Positions 23,406 through 35,268 of a stretch of DNA of 64,000 bases are shown one piece after another. The notes beneath the pieces are model-generated. The model did no database searches. It was not told the origin of the DNA and saw nothing but the letters and a program-made list of their open reading frames with translations. Position 1 is the stretch's first letter; each line of letters starts with the position of its first letter. A program made the translations under genes and the position numbers. The stretch comes from Cotesia glomerata. Taxonomy: Eukaryota; Arthropoda; Insecta; Hymenoptera; Braconidae. The stretch is taken from positions 9,580,957-9,644,956 of the forward strand of contig NC_058167.1 in NCBI RefSeq assembly GCF_020080835.1. Reading direction: 5' to 3'.

Positions 23406-24963
23406 TATAATACCTTATATTTTGATTTAAAATTATTTATTTTAATTATTTTTATTTATTTTAAGTTAAAAAGTTAGGTTACACGCAAAAATTAGTTAAA
23501 AAATTAATTTCTTCAATACCAATAAACGATTTATTGAGTAACAGTAAATCATTTGTTAAATACTACTAAATATTTATTTGGTGGAACTAAATGGGCTTCA
23601 ATAAATAATTGAGTACCTATTAAATATTTGGTAATAAAAGGTTTGTTACTAAATCATTCAGTATCTGTTACTAAATCTTATTAAATAGAACTGAATCCTT
23701 CTATCAGTGTAACTAGAATATCGGCATGATTCCCATAATATATAGGAATGGTTTCTATAATATTATAGGAACCATTCCTATAATATTGTGGGAACCATTC
23801 CCATAATATAATAGTGATGATGCCTAATAAAATTGAGATATTTATCATTACAACTCAAGTTATTTGTGACTTCGGTGACCACTTTGAAGCATTTGAAATT
23901 ATTAGTAATTTCGATAATTTTACTTGCTTCCCAATAACATCATTTGAAATATGTAAAATAAGTAATATTTTTCATATAAATAATAAAAGTTACATACCCA
24001 AAAGGTGGATTTAATAAATATTCAACGTATGTATTGTAAATAAATAATTTGTTTTAAAAATAAAATGAAATTGTAAAAATAAACAATGAATTTACATATC
24101 TACTTTGCTCCTCTAATTGTATAGTGAGAAAATATCCCTTTTATTATAGAAATTTTAGAATTGCTACAATATTTTTCAATATTATCTAACACAATAATAA
24201 CTGAGTTGAAATAAACAATTTAAGATTAAGTACACACGTGAATAAAAATTATGAAAAAGAAATTTTTTTACTCTAATAGTGAAAGATCAATTTTTATTTA
24301 CAAAAAAAATTTTATTAACAAAAAAATATATAATAATTACGTTATATTTTTTATGTGATTGCTTCATTATTATGAACATAAACATTTTTCTATTATTATG
24401 TGCGTCATTCTCATGATATTGTAGGAACAATTCCTATAATATTATAGGAACCATTCCTTTAATAATATAGGGACCATTCCTATAATATTATAGGAACCAT
24501 TCCATTATTGTATAGGAATGTTTCCAATAAACTATGAGTATGGTTCCTGTAATGAGCATAGGATTGATACTTATAATGATCATTTTATTATAGGAACCAT
24601 TCCCATAATTTTTGGAAAGGTTCCTATAAATTTCTCTCCGTGTATTGGTTATGTTTATATACTAGGCAGATTTCTTCACTTATGAGACCTGCAATTTCTT
24701 TAACTGAAACTTTTAATGCTCATTACAAATTTTTTTTTTCATATCAATTATTATTAATTTTTGTAAGAAAGACACGGGAATGTTATAATGATTGCACATT
24801 GAAAGTTACAATGAATATTAGCTAGAATAATTACATGGATAAAAGGTGCATGCCAATTCAATAGAATTGGAAATCTGTGTAAGTCAAAACAAAACTCTAA
24901 TTCAATTTCAGGCCTAGATTTAAAAATGCAATTCTATAAAGCGCCCAGCGGAGCGGGCGAGTA

Positions 24964-26206
24964 CACGGAAAAAAGTAAACTGTAATAAATAACAGTCGAT
25001 TTATAATAAGTAATGATCAACTGCTAAAAATTACCATTTCAAACAGTAAAATCGTGATTTTACTATTCACTTCATAATATTTACCATTTAAACGTTACAA
25101 TTTACTCTTTACATGGAAGAAAATACTATTTCAAACAGTAATATTCGCTATGTCCAACAAGACTATCTTCGTATACCGCAGGCTAATTGTGTCATGTATG
25201 ATAATTCATTTTTAATTAATGGCATACGTATCTGGAATGAACTGCCAGCTGAGACTGTGGCTATAGATAATTTGGTTGAATTTAAAAATGCTTGCTTCAA
25301 TCACTTTTTTGAACATGACAATTAACAATTTCAATCTTTCTTTTGGATCTTATTTAAATATTTTTTCTTGTAGAATTATTATGACTTTAAATTAAGTTAT
25401 TTGTTTGTATTAAATAATCTATTTGGATTTTATAACATTTGAAATTAAATCTAATTGTAAACCTTTAATTAGTTAATTAAATTATTAAATTATAATTCCT
25501 ATAGTTAGATTAAGTAATCTTGTAACCTATGTAATTTAATTAAACCAATGTAATTTAAATATTGATGGCTTTGAGGGAGCTTAGGTTCCATAGCGAAATA
25601 AATTTTTTATATATCTATCTATCTATCTATCTATGTAAATGTCTAAAATGTTAAAGTATGATAATTAAGAATTCAGACTTTGATATTTATCATTTCGTAC
25701 CTAAAAAATGATCTTATGATATGTAAAAAGTATCAAATAAAGTTAGTAAATTTCTAATACAAGCAACGTCAATATTTATAAAGTAAAATGGTAAATTTTA
25801 AACGCAACGCTAAAAATCAAACTGTAATTATTGACTTGCTTGAACTGGTAAAATGTATATTTTGAAAGTATAATTTTTACTGTTTGAAATGTTAAATTCT
25901 CCCAAAGTGAGACCCCCTTCTCTTTCATCTGAGTTCCCCTTCTCCTCATAATATGGACTGTATATTGAAATGGCAATTTTTACTGTTTAAAACTGTAATT
26001 TTTTAAGATAAAAGAGTCGTTATTTACTACATCGTTAGCTACTAATCACTTATTTTGGATATTAAATTATAAATTGTGGCTTTTATACTTACTATATTAA
26101 GTTCTATAATATTTATATTTTTGCCACCCCGATGTCCGCTTTACTGTTTGAAACTATAAAAATTAACCGGAATCCGAGTAAATATTACAGTTTAATTTTT
26201 TCCATG
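24964..26206 (+). mobile_element. CACGG-ended element (family A), copy 3, with nested LINE
   Basis: Starts CACGGAAAAAAGTAAACTG, ends TTTTTTCCATG, flanked by TA on both sides. Length 1243 bp, of which about 480 bp is the LINE fragment at 25154-25634. Confidence 0.88.
25154..25634 (+). mobile_element. 5'-truncated LINE 3' end inside family A copy 3
   Basis: The plus frame reads LRIPQANCVMYDNSFLINGI, RIWNELPAETVAIDNLVEFK and NACFNHFFEHDN, then a stop. This is the extreme C-terminus of a non-LTR reverse-transcriptase protein. The 3' UTR ends in a (TCTA)n tail. Flanking CTATGT is duplicated, consistent with target-primed insertion. The ATG at 25113 belongs to the host transposon, not to a gene. 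Confidence 0.85.
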
Positions 26207-26348
26207 TAACAGCTAGTTTATAAATAAAATGAGTGATGACATTACATTCTTTTTCTTTCCATTAGCCATACATAATCCGTAAAAAAGAAAATTGAAGAGA
26301 AAGGAAAAGCAAAAAATGTAACAACGTAATCCAATTTTTGTTATACAG

Positions 26349-26502
26349 TACGGAGGCGAAATAGGACGTCGCATGGCCCCAGATGAACGACCACTCGAAT
26401 ATCAAGACGAATTTCTGAAGCTGCTTGGCTACGAGGAAGTTTCACGACGAGCACGTCTTGGAGTAGACCCCGAACTACGTCATCTCATCGCTTTTCATAT
26501 AG
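26349..26502 (+). CDS. PHLPP: PHLPP-like phosphatase, exon encoding the conserved region before the PH domain
   Basis: A 154-nt open exon follows a pyrimidine-rich tract ending TATACAG and precedes GTAAGC. It encodes YGGEIGRRMAPDERPLEYQD continuing EFLKLLGYEEVSRRARLGVD and ending RHLIAFHI. The ERPL...LGY/F...D/PxL..LI.F..G pattern matches, from memory of the family, the stretch before the PH domain of PHLPP1/2. These phosphatases dephosphorylate Akt and PKC hydrophobic motifs. The donor phase (1) matches the next exon at 35269. Codon content is GC-richer than the surrounding intron. Upstream exons were not identified, so this is not the 5' end of the gene. Identification rests on all exons read together. 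Confidence 0.8.
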
Positions 26503-27054
26503 GTAAGCTACTCTCCTTACAGCGACACCGTTAAATTTTAAATCCGCTATCCGCTCGAATTATTCTTGAGGCAAGGACTAAATATTTATAAAGATTCAAA
26601 CGAATTATTACTTAAGAGCTTTTTTTTCGGGCTTTTACACGTTTTTCCGTTAATATCTTACTGTTTTTTGAAATATTCAAAACAGTTCTTCAAGTGTTGC
26701 TTAGGAAAGAGTGTAAATGTCGGAAAAGTATACCGAGACTATTTTGAAGTGAGGTTACTCGCAATTGGAATATTGAATTATTCAAATGTGGTTTAGGCAA
26801 ATTGTGTCACTGAATTTTTTTTTCGATAACTAAACTCAGGTCAACTGTTCACGGTTAGTTGGATACAGAATCGGGTGTGATGTTTTTTTTAATGGATTAT
26901 TGGAGAATTTTTTTCATATTTTATAATATAAATACAAATATGACACAGCTTTTAGTTTGATAAAAATTTTATAAGATTGATTTATATATCTAAACTAAAA
27001 ATTTTTAAGTTTTTTACCTTTCTTATTATATAGTTAAAAGTTAGCAGTCTAACT

Positions 27055-27090
27055 GTGAGAGAATTTTTGCTCATGCGCCGCCTAGCGGGA
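27055..27090 (+). promoter_or_regulatory. CTCF-like motif, site 1
   Basis: GCGCCGCCTAGCGG at 27075-27088, preceded at fixed distance by TGAGAGAATTT and CATG. The core resembles the insect CTCF consensus (AGGTGGCGC on the other strand). The module recurs downstream. Confidence 0.4.
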
Positions 27091-27354
27091 AAACTAAGAA
27101 CTAAAAAACTAAAAATCATTTTTATCTATTTTTGAGTAGAAAAAATCGACTTCAATAATTTTTTGAGTGAGAAATTTAATAAATAAAATATCTTTAAAAA
27201 AAAAGATATATATGATGATATTATTAATTTGTTGCAATAAATTTTTGTTGCAATCGTTACATTATTGTCAATTAATATTTAATACCTTATTAATATATTA
27301 GATATTTAATATCTAATTAATATCTTATCTTAAAAATTTTTTCACCATTTTCGG

Positions 27355-27386
27355 GCAATTTTTTGACCCTTCGCCACCTAACGGAC
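27355..27386 (+). promoter_or_regulatory. CTCF-like motif, site 2 (diverged)
   Basis: TCGCCACCTAACGGA at 27371-27385, with one core mismatch to site 1 and a diverged upstream module. Confidence 0.3.
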
Positions 27387-29663
27387 AATCTAGATACTAA
27401 CTGACCAAAAATAATTTATAAATGGTATATAAAGATGAAAAATATATTTTTAGACTTTATTGAGATATTGAATAATGGCTATAACGAGTAAATTATAAAA
27501 TTTATGTATCTATCAACAACATTGTGTTGTAAAAAAATAATAACACACTACAGTAGTATAATTTTCAGCCAACATCGTGGAAAAAAAACGTAAATTATAA
27601 AAGTACAACGATATAAATAAAAGTACATAAAAATAACCGAGTCTCCATGGCTGAGAGCAGTAAATTTAACTGACGTGGAAAACTGCCAATTTTAATAGTA
27701 TCGGCTGGTGCCATCACGTTTAATTCCCGGAAAAACCCGATTAACGAAATACATTTTTGCCAGCCCATGCAAAAGTCAATCGCTAATTTATAAACATTGT
27801 TCCATCAACTCTGGATCTCCCTTAAAACTTTGTCCGTTAATTTCACTCTCAGCAATTTTAAATGAAAAATAATAAAAATTTTATCTCCATTTACAGTTTT
27901 ATCCACACAAAATATAAATGTTATAAAATTCACAAAATTATTTACGGCGCTTTTTTGTCGCGAAAAACAAATGTTCGACGCCGGAACAAGCTCCCGTGAA
28001 TATTTCTAATTTTATTGGATTCATGAAAAAATAAATAAAAAATACCGAACCAATATAACGATCATTTTTTCGTCTAAATTAATGGCTAGAATGTTATTCA
28101 TATCGAGCTAAAATTCACGAGAGTAAATCTATACGCTGAAAAAAAAATCCACATACACACATATGCAATGCTTTCCATTTGTCCGATTAAAATGCCAGTG
28201 ATATTGAGAATTCGCGATGGCTATCAGGCCTCTCGGGGTATCAAATAATTTATCGAATCCCGGCAACCAAAAAAAAATATTTCACCCCAAAAACAAAACC
28301 ACGTTTATTAAAACTAAACAAAAAAACATCTATTGCGCTGTTTAACTATTCACATTATGTCTAAAATATATCACGGCTAAATGAGTGCAAACAAAGGACA
28401 TCCTCTTTCCGGAATGCGTCAAATAGTCATAAGTCAGCATAATACTTGCTCTCTCATTACACATTATTCATTACACTACACCACATTACAAATACGGTAC
28501 TAGTGAGTGTATTTGCGCAAAATTCAACCGTGGATTGACGCTTAATATAATATAATATAGTTAACCGCTACGAATGTAAAATCAAGGGAAAAGGACACCG
28601 TTGACTGACAGAGCGGATACAAAAAATCCGAATTGATTTCGATCTGGTGAAACGCATAGGTAGCATCCTCGATCCACTAGAAATGCATTCTCTTTGTGCC
28701 GATAATACACCCAATGTATAACTATATCAGATTATATCCCGAATTAAATTCATTTAGATATATTAAAATATTCCAATGAGCCTTTGATGTAAGCAACAAT
28801 TAGAATCAAGCCTTTGAATAATTTAAATATTTGAATTAATGTTTCTATTTTACTCAAATTAATCAAAAATTTCAAAGCAATCACGCACACTATCCATTGG
28901 CTACACAGTTGAAAATTTTCGTAAAATTATAATCATATTACAAAATAAATAATAAGTAAAATTACAAATCAGTGGATAGAAATGCAAAATAAAATACAAT
29001 TCATGTAATTTTCCAAGACCTGTCAGGAAATCTACTAAGATATATTGTAATTTTACAAACTTCATGTATAAACCTAACACGCATTGTAATATTACAAAAC
29101 CCTTCGTCAATTTTTAAGAAAAAGCTTTTTAATTTTGCAAACGTTATTTGTGATCTGATTTGGCATAATTGTATGTAAAATCACAAAAAAATATTGTCAT
29201 TTATATTACAATAATCTCATAAAAAATTTAAAAAGTTTTTTTTTATTTTTACAATTTTCATTATAAAATTACACAGTGCAATGTAATGTTACCAGACAAT
29301 TTTAATTATATTACACAAATTGTAATTCTACTTCACTGTTGTCCAATTTTAAAAACAATACTTTTCACCCGTGAAAAAATATTCTGATCAGGCTTGATAT
29401 GAGCTGATAAGGCCATATAAAAATTTTTGATATGTTCATATCTGGCCTGATATGATCTGATATGTCCATATTTAATTTTTTATATGTTCTGATATGGCCT
29501 GACATGAAAATTGGCCATATCAGGCCTGATCAAGCCTTATCAATTGATATGTCTATATCAAACTTGATATACCTTTCTATGCTCTTATCTAGTCTTCCAT
29601 TGTTTTTTAATAGTTCCTGATATGCCGTGATATAACCTTATAAAGTTATAAATACTTTGATAA

Positions 29664-30356
29664 ACTTGAAAAAATTAGGAAAATGGTTGACCCTGAAGTC
29701 CATCACTGCAACTTCACGCTAATTCCATACTTAGGCGCTTAAAATTTCACCAATGGCGTTTTGAGCTCTTCGAGCTCAAAAATACAATTTATGGGTTATT
29801 TTGAGCTCTCCGAGCTCAAAGAGATTGCTTTCCTATGCTTTAAAGCTCTTCGAGCTCAAAAGTCTGATAGAGATTTGATAAGACACTATTTTTTGAATTT
29901 TTAAACCGCAATAACTTTAGAATGAATAAACCGATTTTTACACGGTTAGAAGCATTCGACGCAGTTTTTAAGCCTCACAAAGAATCTTAAATTTTGAATT
30001 GATCGCGCTAGGAATTTTGGAGTTATTCCGAAAAACACTTTTTCGGTTTTCTTTCGTTCATGATATCTCTCGAATGAATCAACCGATTTTGACCGGACTG
30101 GTGGCGATCAACGTGGTTTTGAGGTTAAGAGCTGATTAGTTTTTGGAATTGAACCATCAAGCCGTTTAAAAGTTATTCCAAAAACCGCATTTGAAAAAAT
30201 TTTTTCAGTTTTTAAGATTTCTCAAAATCTATTGATCTGAATCGGTTTAAATAGTTTTCAAAATCTAAGTTTGGTCAAGCCCTTTCAAATGGCACCAACC
30301 GCGATGAAATCGGTCAAGCCGTTCAAAAGTTATAAGCGGTTCACATACTTTCACAC

Positions 30357-30413
<57 letters not shown>

Positions 30414-30571
30414 TACAGACAAACATAGTGACAACCTCGCGGGGATAGTCAGGAAGCTTCCTGTGACTTTCAAACGTCGAGATCTGATGAAAACTCGATT
30501 TTTGCAAAACGGGGGTGAAAACAATAACTTCCCGATTTTTGAAAATCTTCGATTTTCTTAGCGGGAAGTTA
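29664..30571 (+). mobile_element. Family N repeat, most complete copy
   Basis: Begins near GGTTGACCCTGAAGTCCATC. It has GAGCTC...GAGCTC palindromes at about 29767-29858 and repeated CCG-TTCAAAAGTTAT-type words. A pure CA microsatellite (about 30356-30410) and GACAACCTCGCGGGGATAGT follow, and it ends AACTTCCCG...CGGGAAGTT. The open frames at 30265-30561 are the CA repeat read through. Confidence 0.75.
30356..30410. repeat. (CA)n microsatellite inside family N
   Basis: About 50 bp of nearly pure CA with ATACATA edges; a shorter run occupies the same place in the 12.7-kb copy. Confidence 0.95.
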
Positions 30572-30650
30572 AAAATCCCTGATCAGGGTTGATATAATTT
30601 GATATGAATTCATATAGTCTGATATACTCATACCCAAGAAAAAAAAACTA

Positions 30651-31145
30651 TATAGATAGATAGATAGATAATAAATTTTATTGTTCCTAGAGCCTAAGCT
30701 CCCTCAGGACCATCAGCAATAATAATACATTGATTTACATTTTTACGTATTATAGTAAAACTAAGTACAAATTAATTATTAATTAATGAAACGTTCACAT
30801 ACAGCTTTTTAGTGATAGACAGAAAGATCTTATAATTATAAAATATAATTTAATTTAATATCAATTTAAAGCAATAATTCAGAGTGGTAATTAAAATAAT
30901 TACAAATAAATCTAAGACGCATAGGTATTCAAAAATTCCAATTGAAATTGAAAGTGACAATCGAATTTAAATATAATTTAATTTAATTCAAATTTAAGTA
31001 TCACATTGAAAGAAATGATTGAAGCAAGCATTTTTAAATTCAACCAAATTATTCACAGCCACAGTCTCAGCTGGCAGAGCATTCCAAATTCGTATGCCAT
31101 GAACTAAAAATGAATTGTCATACATGACACAATTCGCCTGTGGTT
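30651..31145 (-). mobile_element. 5'-truncated LINE 3' end
   Basis: The minus-strand frame NCVMYDNSFLVHGIRIWNAL, PAETVAVNNLVEFKNACFNH, FFQCDT ends at 30994. The 3' UTR and a (TAGA)n-type tail end at 30651. Same family as 25154-25634, in the opposite direction. Confidence 0.83.
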
Positions 31146-32971
31146 ATATTATATTAGCTTCCAATACATTTCTTGTAAAATTACAATAGAAATTTTTAAC
31201 AGTGTAGCTTTAAAAAGGATCCGCTAAAAATGGCGGCTCAGTTGGAAGAAAGTAAATTTTTGGAAAGTGATTAAAAAGTTCTTAAAAAAGTTTGTTGGCA
31301 TAACGAATTGGCTAGCGGAACACGAATGGTATTGTCAGTAACGAGCTCAAGTTTTGATTGAAACTACCCAGAGGGAGGTGATGCACCAGACGGTGGGGAT
31401 GAAAAGAGCGAGAGAACAAAGTTAGTTGCGAGTGGGTTAGTAATCGGCATTTAACGTTTGGATTCAGCCAAGCGTTATGCCGTTTGCCGGAAACTATACG
31501 ACCCTTTCACGACTTCCGGAAACTTTCCGACGGTGAACATTCCTAGGTACTGTCGTTAACGATTATTGTGGTTAAATATCGAGTTTCCGGATACGACCTA
31601 TGACTATTGTCATATCATCCACAGATTAACTGTCCTACGCAAAACATATTCAAAGACTATTTGCATTTACTGATGACCTTATTGCGCTTGAATAATCTTT
31701 ATAAATTATAATTAAATCCATATTTTCCCGAAAGAAAGTTATCAAACTCATAAAACACTTAATTTGCAAAAAAAATTAACTATTATCGTATACTAAAAAA
31801 ATTAACAGTCCACTAGCGAGAAAAATTCCGGCCATAAGCCACCTAGCGGTCAAGCCCGAAACTAAAATGAAAAAACTTGCATATATGCCCTTTTTAATAT
31901 AAAAAACTTAATTTTTAAAGTTTTTTAAACAAAAATTTAATAACTCTGATATTTAACCATTATCTTAAAAATCACAAGTCGCAAGTTATTTTTTATTGGA
32001 ATTTAATTTAAGAAATACTTTTATCAGCGGTATTTCAAAAGTTTTCTCCCTAAGTTTCTACAAGTTGATAATTTATATTATGGTGAAACTTTTTTATTTA
32101 ACGACGCTTATAGACATTACTATTGACTTCAATAATAAAGTTCATAAATAATGCATCGGTCGGTAAAATAATTCTTATTTCATACTTCACTGAAAATACA
32201 TCATTATTTATAATTTATCAACCGAGTTTTTCTTTGTTAAACATAAAATGTAGAATATTTAATTTCATTTCCTACTGTAAGTACGCTAGTACGTAAATTT
32301 TAATAAAGATTCTTATAAATACTCGCAATCAATAATAATTGATGCCTGTATAACCGAATACTATCGGTAAAGCTGTCAATGTTATTTTAAGGACTTTTAA
32401 ATTTTAATTTAATTTAAATAATAACCGAGTACAAAAACTAATTTTGAAGTAATAATTCAATTAAGTTTAGTTGTTAATTGTTAATTAGTGACATTTATCT
32501 CAATAATTTGATCTAACTCACTCCGAGAAAAGCTCACCTAATATTTAATAAATTTTTAATAAACTTCAGATGCATTGTAAGGATATTTTTCCGGCACGTA
32601 TTTATAATTAATTAGAATAATTCAGGTTGGATCTTAAATTGAAATTCAGGAAATGTCAGTGACGTCTTTCAGCTAAGAAAATAAGTCAAATTAAAAAAAA
32701 ATCCAATTTCACTTATCTTGTTGTAAAGCATATTTATACTACCCGATATGTGCAATTTTAATGCTTCGTCCCATGAGAAAGTTGTAATATCAAGAGCTGG
32801 GTTGTATCAGTGGATAAAGCCGAGAAGTTTGTACGTTTTGTACGTGAGAAGTTTTCGCTTTATATTGTTTCTTGATATCTAACACAGACCATATGTACGC
32901 CATTTTTTAACCACGTTTACAACTGTTATTTACAATGTTTGTCTTGTTAAGATGTTATTTTTTTTCCTACA
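31146..32971. other. PHLPP-like intron; GC-richer single-copy island at 31200-31620
   Basis: 31200-31620 stands out by base composition and has three GGAAACT/AGTTTCC cores (near 31484, 31520 and 31580). I found no splice-bounded open frame. The remainder is AT-rich with no named repeat apart from CTCF-like site 3. Confidence 0.35.
31816..31852 (+). promoter_or_regulatory. CTCF-like motif, site 3
   Basis: AAGCCACCTAGCGG at 31836-31849, preceded by GCGAGAAAAATTCCGGCCAT at the same distance as in site 1. Confidence 0.38.
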
Positions 32972-33240
32972 CTGATAGAAGGATTTGTTTATAGTTAAAG
33001 ATATTTATTAATATTTAACAAATCATTTATTAGAAGCCATTTGTTAGTTCTCAACAAATATTTTTTAGTATTTAAAAAGATTTATTAATATTTAATAAAT
33101 GAACATCAGATTTATTAAATACAAACAAATCATTTTAAATACTAAGAAATATTTGTTTAATACTAAAAAGTGGCCTCTAATAAATGATTTGTTAACTATT
33201 AATAAATATTATTTAATACAAATAAATCCTTCTATCAGTG
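32972..33240. mobile_element. CACTG-ended MITE (family B), complete copy
   Basis: Starts CACTGATAGAAGGATTTG and ends AAATCCTTCTATCAGTG, flanked by TA. About 270 bp, nearly perfect inverted-repeat interior of TATTTAATAAATC words. The frame at 33099-33461 starts inside it and is not a gene. Confidence 0.88.
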
Positions 33241-33387
33241 TACTTAATAATTTATGTTGCATCGAATTTTTTTTTCTACTTTATATAATATCAAAAAGTT
33301 TTTATATTATGATATTGATGAATTTTAACTTTTTGGACCTATCTTATTACACATTTAAAAATTACCAATCTAACTGTGAGAGAATTG

Positions 33388-34475
33388 CACGCCTCATAGC
33401 GCGAAGAAATTTTGTGATCTTTAAATGCCTCTATCACAACCATATTACACTTATACAATGATATAAATAGATGTACACCAAAAAAACACTTAAATTAAAC
33501 CATCTTTTACTTTCCAAAATCATTTCATGTTGCTATTTTGAAAAAAAAAAAACGTTTTGAAGGGTTTAACTAAACTTAGTTTTTGTATATACTTTAGAAC
33601 GATTCGGACCAGTAGATTTTGAGAAATCGCAAAAAAACTACAAAAAAAATTTTTTTCAAAAGTGGTTTTTTTGGAATAACTTGTAAACGGCTTCACTGAT
33701 CAATTCCAAAAACTAATCAGCTCTTAAGATAAAAAAAACAACGTCGATCGCCGCCAGTCCGGTCAAAATCGGTCGATTCGTTCGTGAGTTATCGTTGACG
33801 AAAGAAAACCGAAAAAAGTGTTTTTTCGGAATTACTCCAAAATTTTTCGTTCCATCAATTTAAACTTGAAGATTCTTCATGAAGCTTAAAAAACTGCGTT
33901 GAATGCCACCAACCGCGTGAAAATCGGTTCATTCATTCAAAAGTTATTGCGATTTGAAAATTCAAAAAATAGTATTTTATCAAACTGCTATCAAACTTTT
34001 GAGCTCGAAGAGCTCAAAAGCATACAAAAGCTATTTTTTGAGTACGGAAAGCTCAATATAACACACAAATTGTATTTATGAGCTCGAAGAGCTCAAAAAC
34101 GTGAGAAGTATAATTTCAATCGTTTAGGTATAGAATTGGCGGGAAGTTGCAGGGATGGCCTTCAGGGTCAACCGTTTTCCTAATTTTTTTTTAATTGAAT
34201 TTTTCTTAAAATTCACTACGATACAACCGCACAAAGCCAAACGAACTTTTCTGATTTGTCACGTGAAAACTATGGCGCCACTTGATCAAGCTAGATTTTT
34301 TTAGACTGCGTGCACATATGACAATAAAAAAGGGCGCCGATATTTAAAAAAAAAAAATAAAAAATACTCTTTAAGAAATTACTTAATTATAATTTTTTTT
34401 TTTTTAATCAATTTTTTTCTTAAAAAATGAATGAGCGTTATGAGGCGTGCACTTTTGGATTTTCCAAACTTTTTT
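33388..34475 (+). mobile_element. Family D element, interrupted by a family N fragment
   Basis: Starts GCACGCCTCATAGCGC and ends TGAGGCGTGCACTTTTGG; reverse orientation relative to 505-1178 and 36327-37007. A reversed family N piece (33557-34190) replaces about 300 bp of its middle. Confidence 0.78.
33557..34190 (-). mobile_element. Family N fragment, reversed, inside family D
   Basis: Reverse complement of the left two thirds of 29664-30571, ending with the GAGCTCGAAGAGCTC palindromes and GGTTGACCCTGAAGGCCAT. Lacks the CA microsatellite and the CGGGAAGTT end. Confidence 0.75.
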
Positions 34476-34498
34476 TTTCTCTGCGCCACCTAGCAGCC
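34470..34498 (+). promoter_or_regulatory. CTCF-like motif, site 4, split by a transposon
   Basis: GCGCCACCTAGCAG at 34483-34496. Its upstream module CTAACTGTGAGAGAATT lies at 33370-33386, on the other side of the family D element, so the insertion separated the two halves. Confidence 0.38.
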
Positions 34499-35268
34499 AA
34501 ATTTGGGTACTAAAATTCTAAAAGTAACTTAAATTGTTCTTTAGAATAAAACCTCGACTTTTGGAGTTTTTTTAGGTCATAAATTTATTAATAAAAAATA
34601 TTAACAAAAAAAAACCATTTTTTCAGGCGAAAATTTTCTTTTTTCTTTTTAATTAACAACTGTATAATTATTATTTTTAAAGATATCAATTGCGAATAAT
34701 AATAATGAAAAATAATGAGTTTATAAAATGCATTATTAAAGTAAAGAAAAAAATATATATAAGCGTAGCAACATAAATAATACAAAATTAACACACCAAC
34801 GATTTCATTGTTTATAAATCTATCCAGCAGCTCTTCTTTGCCTGTTTCTTGTTCGTTTACAACAACAAATCTCCAGTAGAGTAGTTAGCTTGCGTAAAAG
34901 GACAACCGGAGAGTAGACAAAGAGAAGTGAATTCCAAAAGGACAATAACAATAAACTGTAAGCTATAAACATAGCTCATGCATCCTATTCCGTAATAAAC
35001 AAACTGTAAACTGTCATTTGGTCTTTCTATTCCGTTTTATGTTTTCGTAACATGTTTCTGTTAACCATTCACTGCTAACTAAACATTTAATCATACACAT
35101 ATATATTTATACATGATAAGTAAAGTTACTAGAGTGAATAGATACAATTTGAGGCGATTAATGCAAACATTTAACTTTTAGCAAATACTGTAAATTTTAG
35201 GAACATCTGAATTCATGTACTGCTAAGTATGGTCATTTGTTAATAATATTTTATTGAACGTTTTTCAG

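Larger units (their letters stand above)
11608..23709. mobile_element. CACTG-ended MITE (family B subtype), two halves separated by LINE and a contig
   Basis: The left part (11608 to about 11820) starts CACTGATAGAAGGATTTAG; the right part (about 23484-23709) ends AATCCTTCTATCAGTG. Both carry the ACTAAATATTTAGTAAC-type interior not seen in other family B copies. The TA duplications at 11606-11607 and 23710-23711 match, so the two parts look like the ends of one element lying inside family L. Confidence 0.6.
11437..24642. mobile_element. Palindrome-rich CACGG element (family L), two halves 13 kb apart
   Basis: The left half (11437-11605) begins CACGGAGAGAAAAAT and is made of TTCCTATAATTATAGGAA-like palindromes. 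The right half (23712-24642) continues the same pattern and ends ATTTCTCTCCGTG. Both outer flanks are TA. Family B halves occupy the inner edges. Total family L sequence is about 1.1 kb, as in the other copy (50669-52465 minus its insertion). Confidence 0.6.
26503..29383. other. PHLPP-like intron, mostly without recognised features
   Basis: Apart from the two CTCF-like motifs, 27430-28890 appears single-copy with no coding sequence seen. 28900-29342 is a patch rich in TTGTAATNTTACAA palindromes with CACAGTTG/CACTGTTG edges, probably an unnamed MITE. Confidence 0.35.
29384..30640. repeat. CATATCAGGCCTGATATG palindrome repeat, interrupted by family N
   Basis: 29384-29660 and 30572-30640 consist of permutations of GATATG, CATATC and AGGCCTGAT palindromes. 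The family N element sits between the two parts. Confidence 0.6.

Noticed and set aside
25113..25325. 70-codon plus-strand frame as a gene
   Set aside because: The first residues belong to the host CACGG element and the rest to a truncated LINE C-terminus.
30265..30561. Overlapping open frames of 80 and 96 codons on both strands
   Set aside because: They read through a CA microsatellite (alternating Cys-Val or Thr-His) inside a repeat element.
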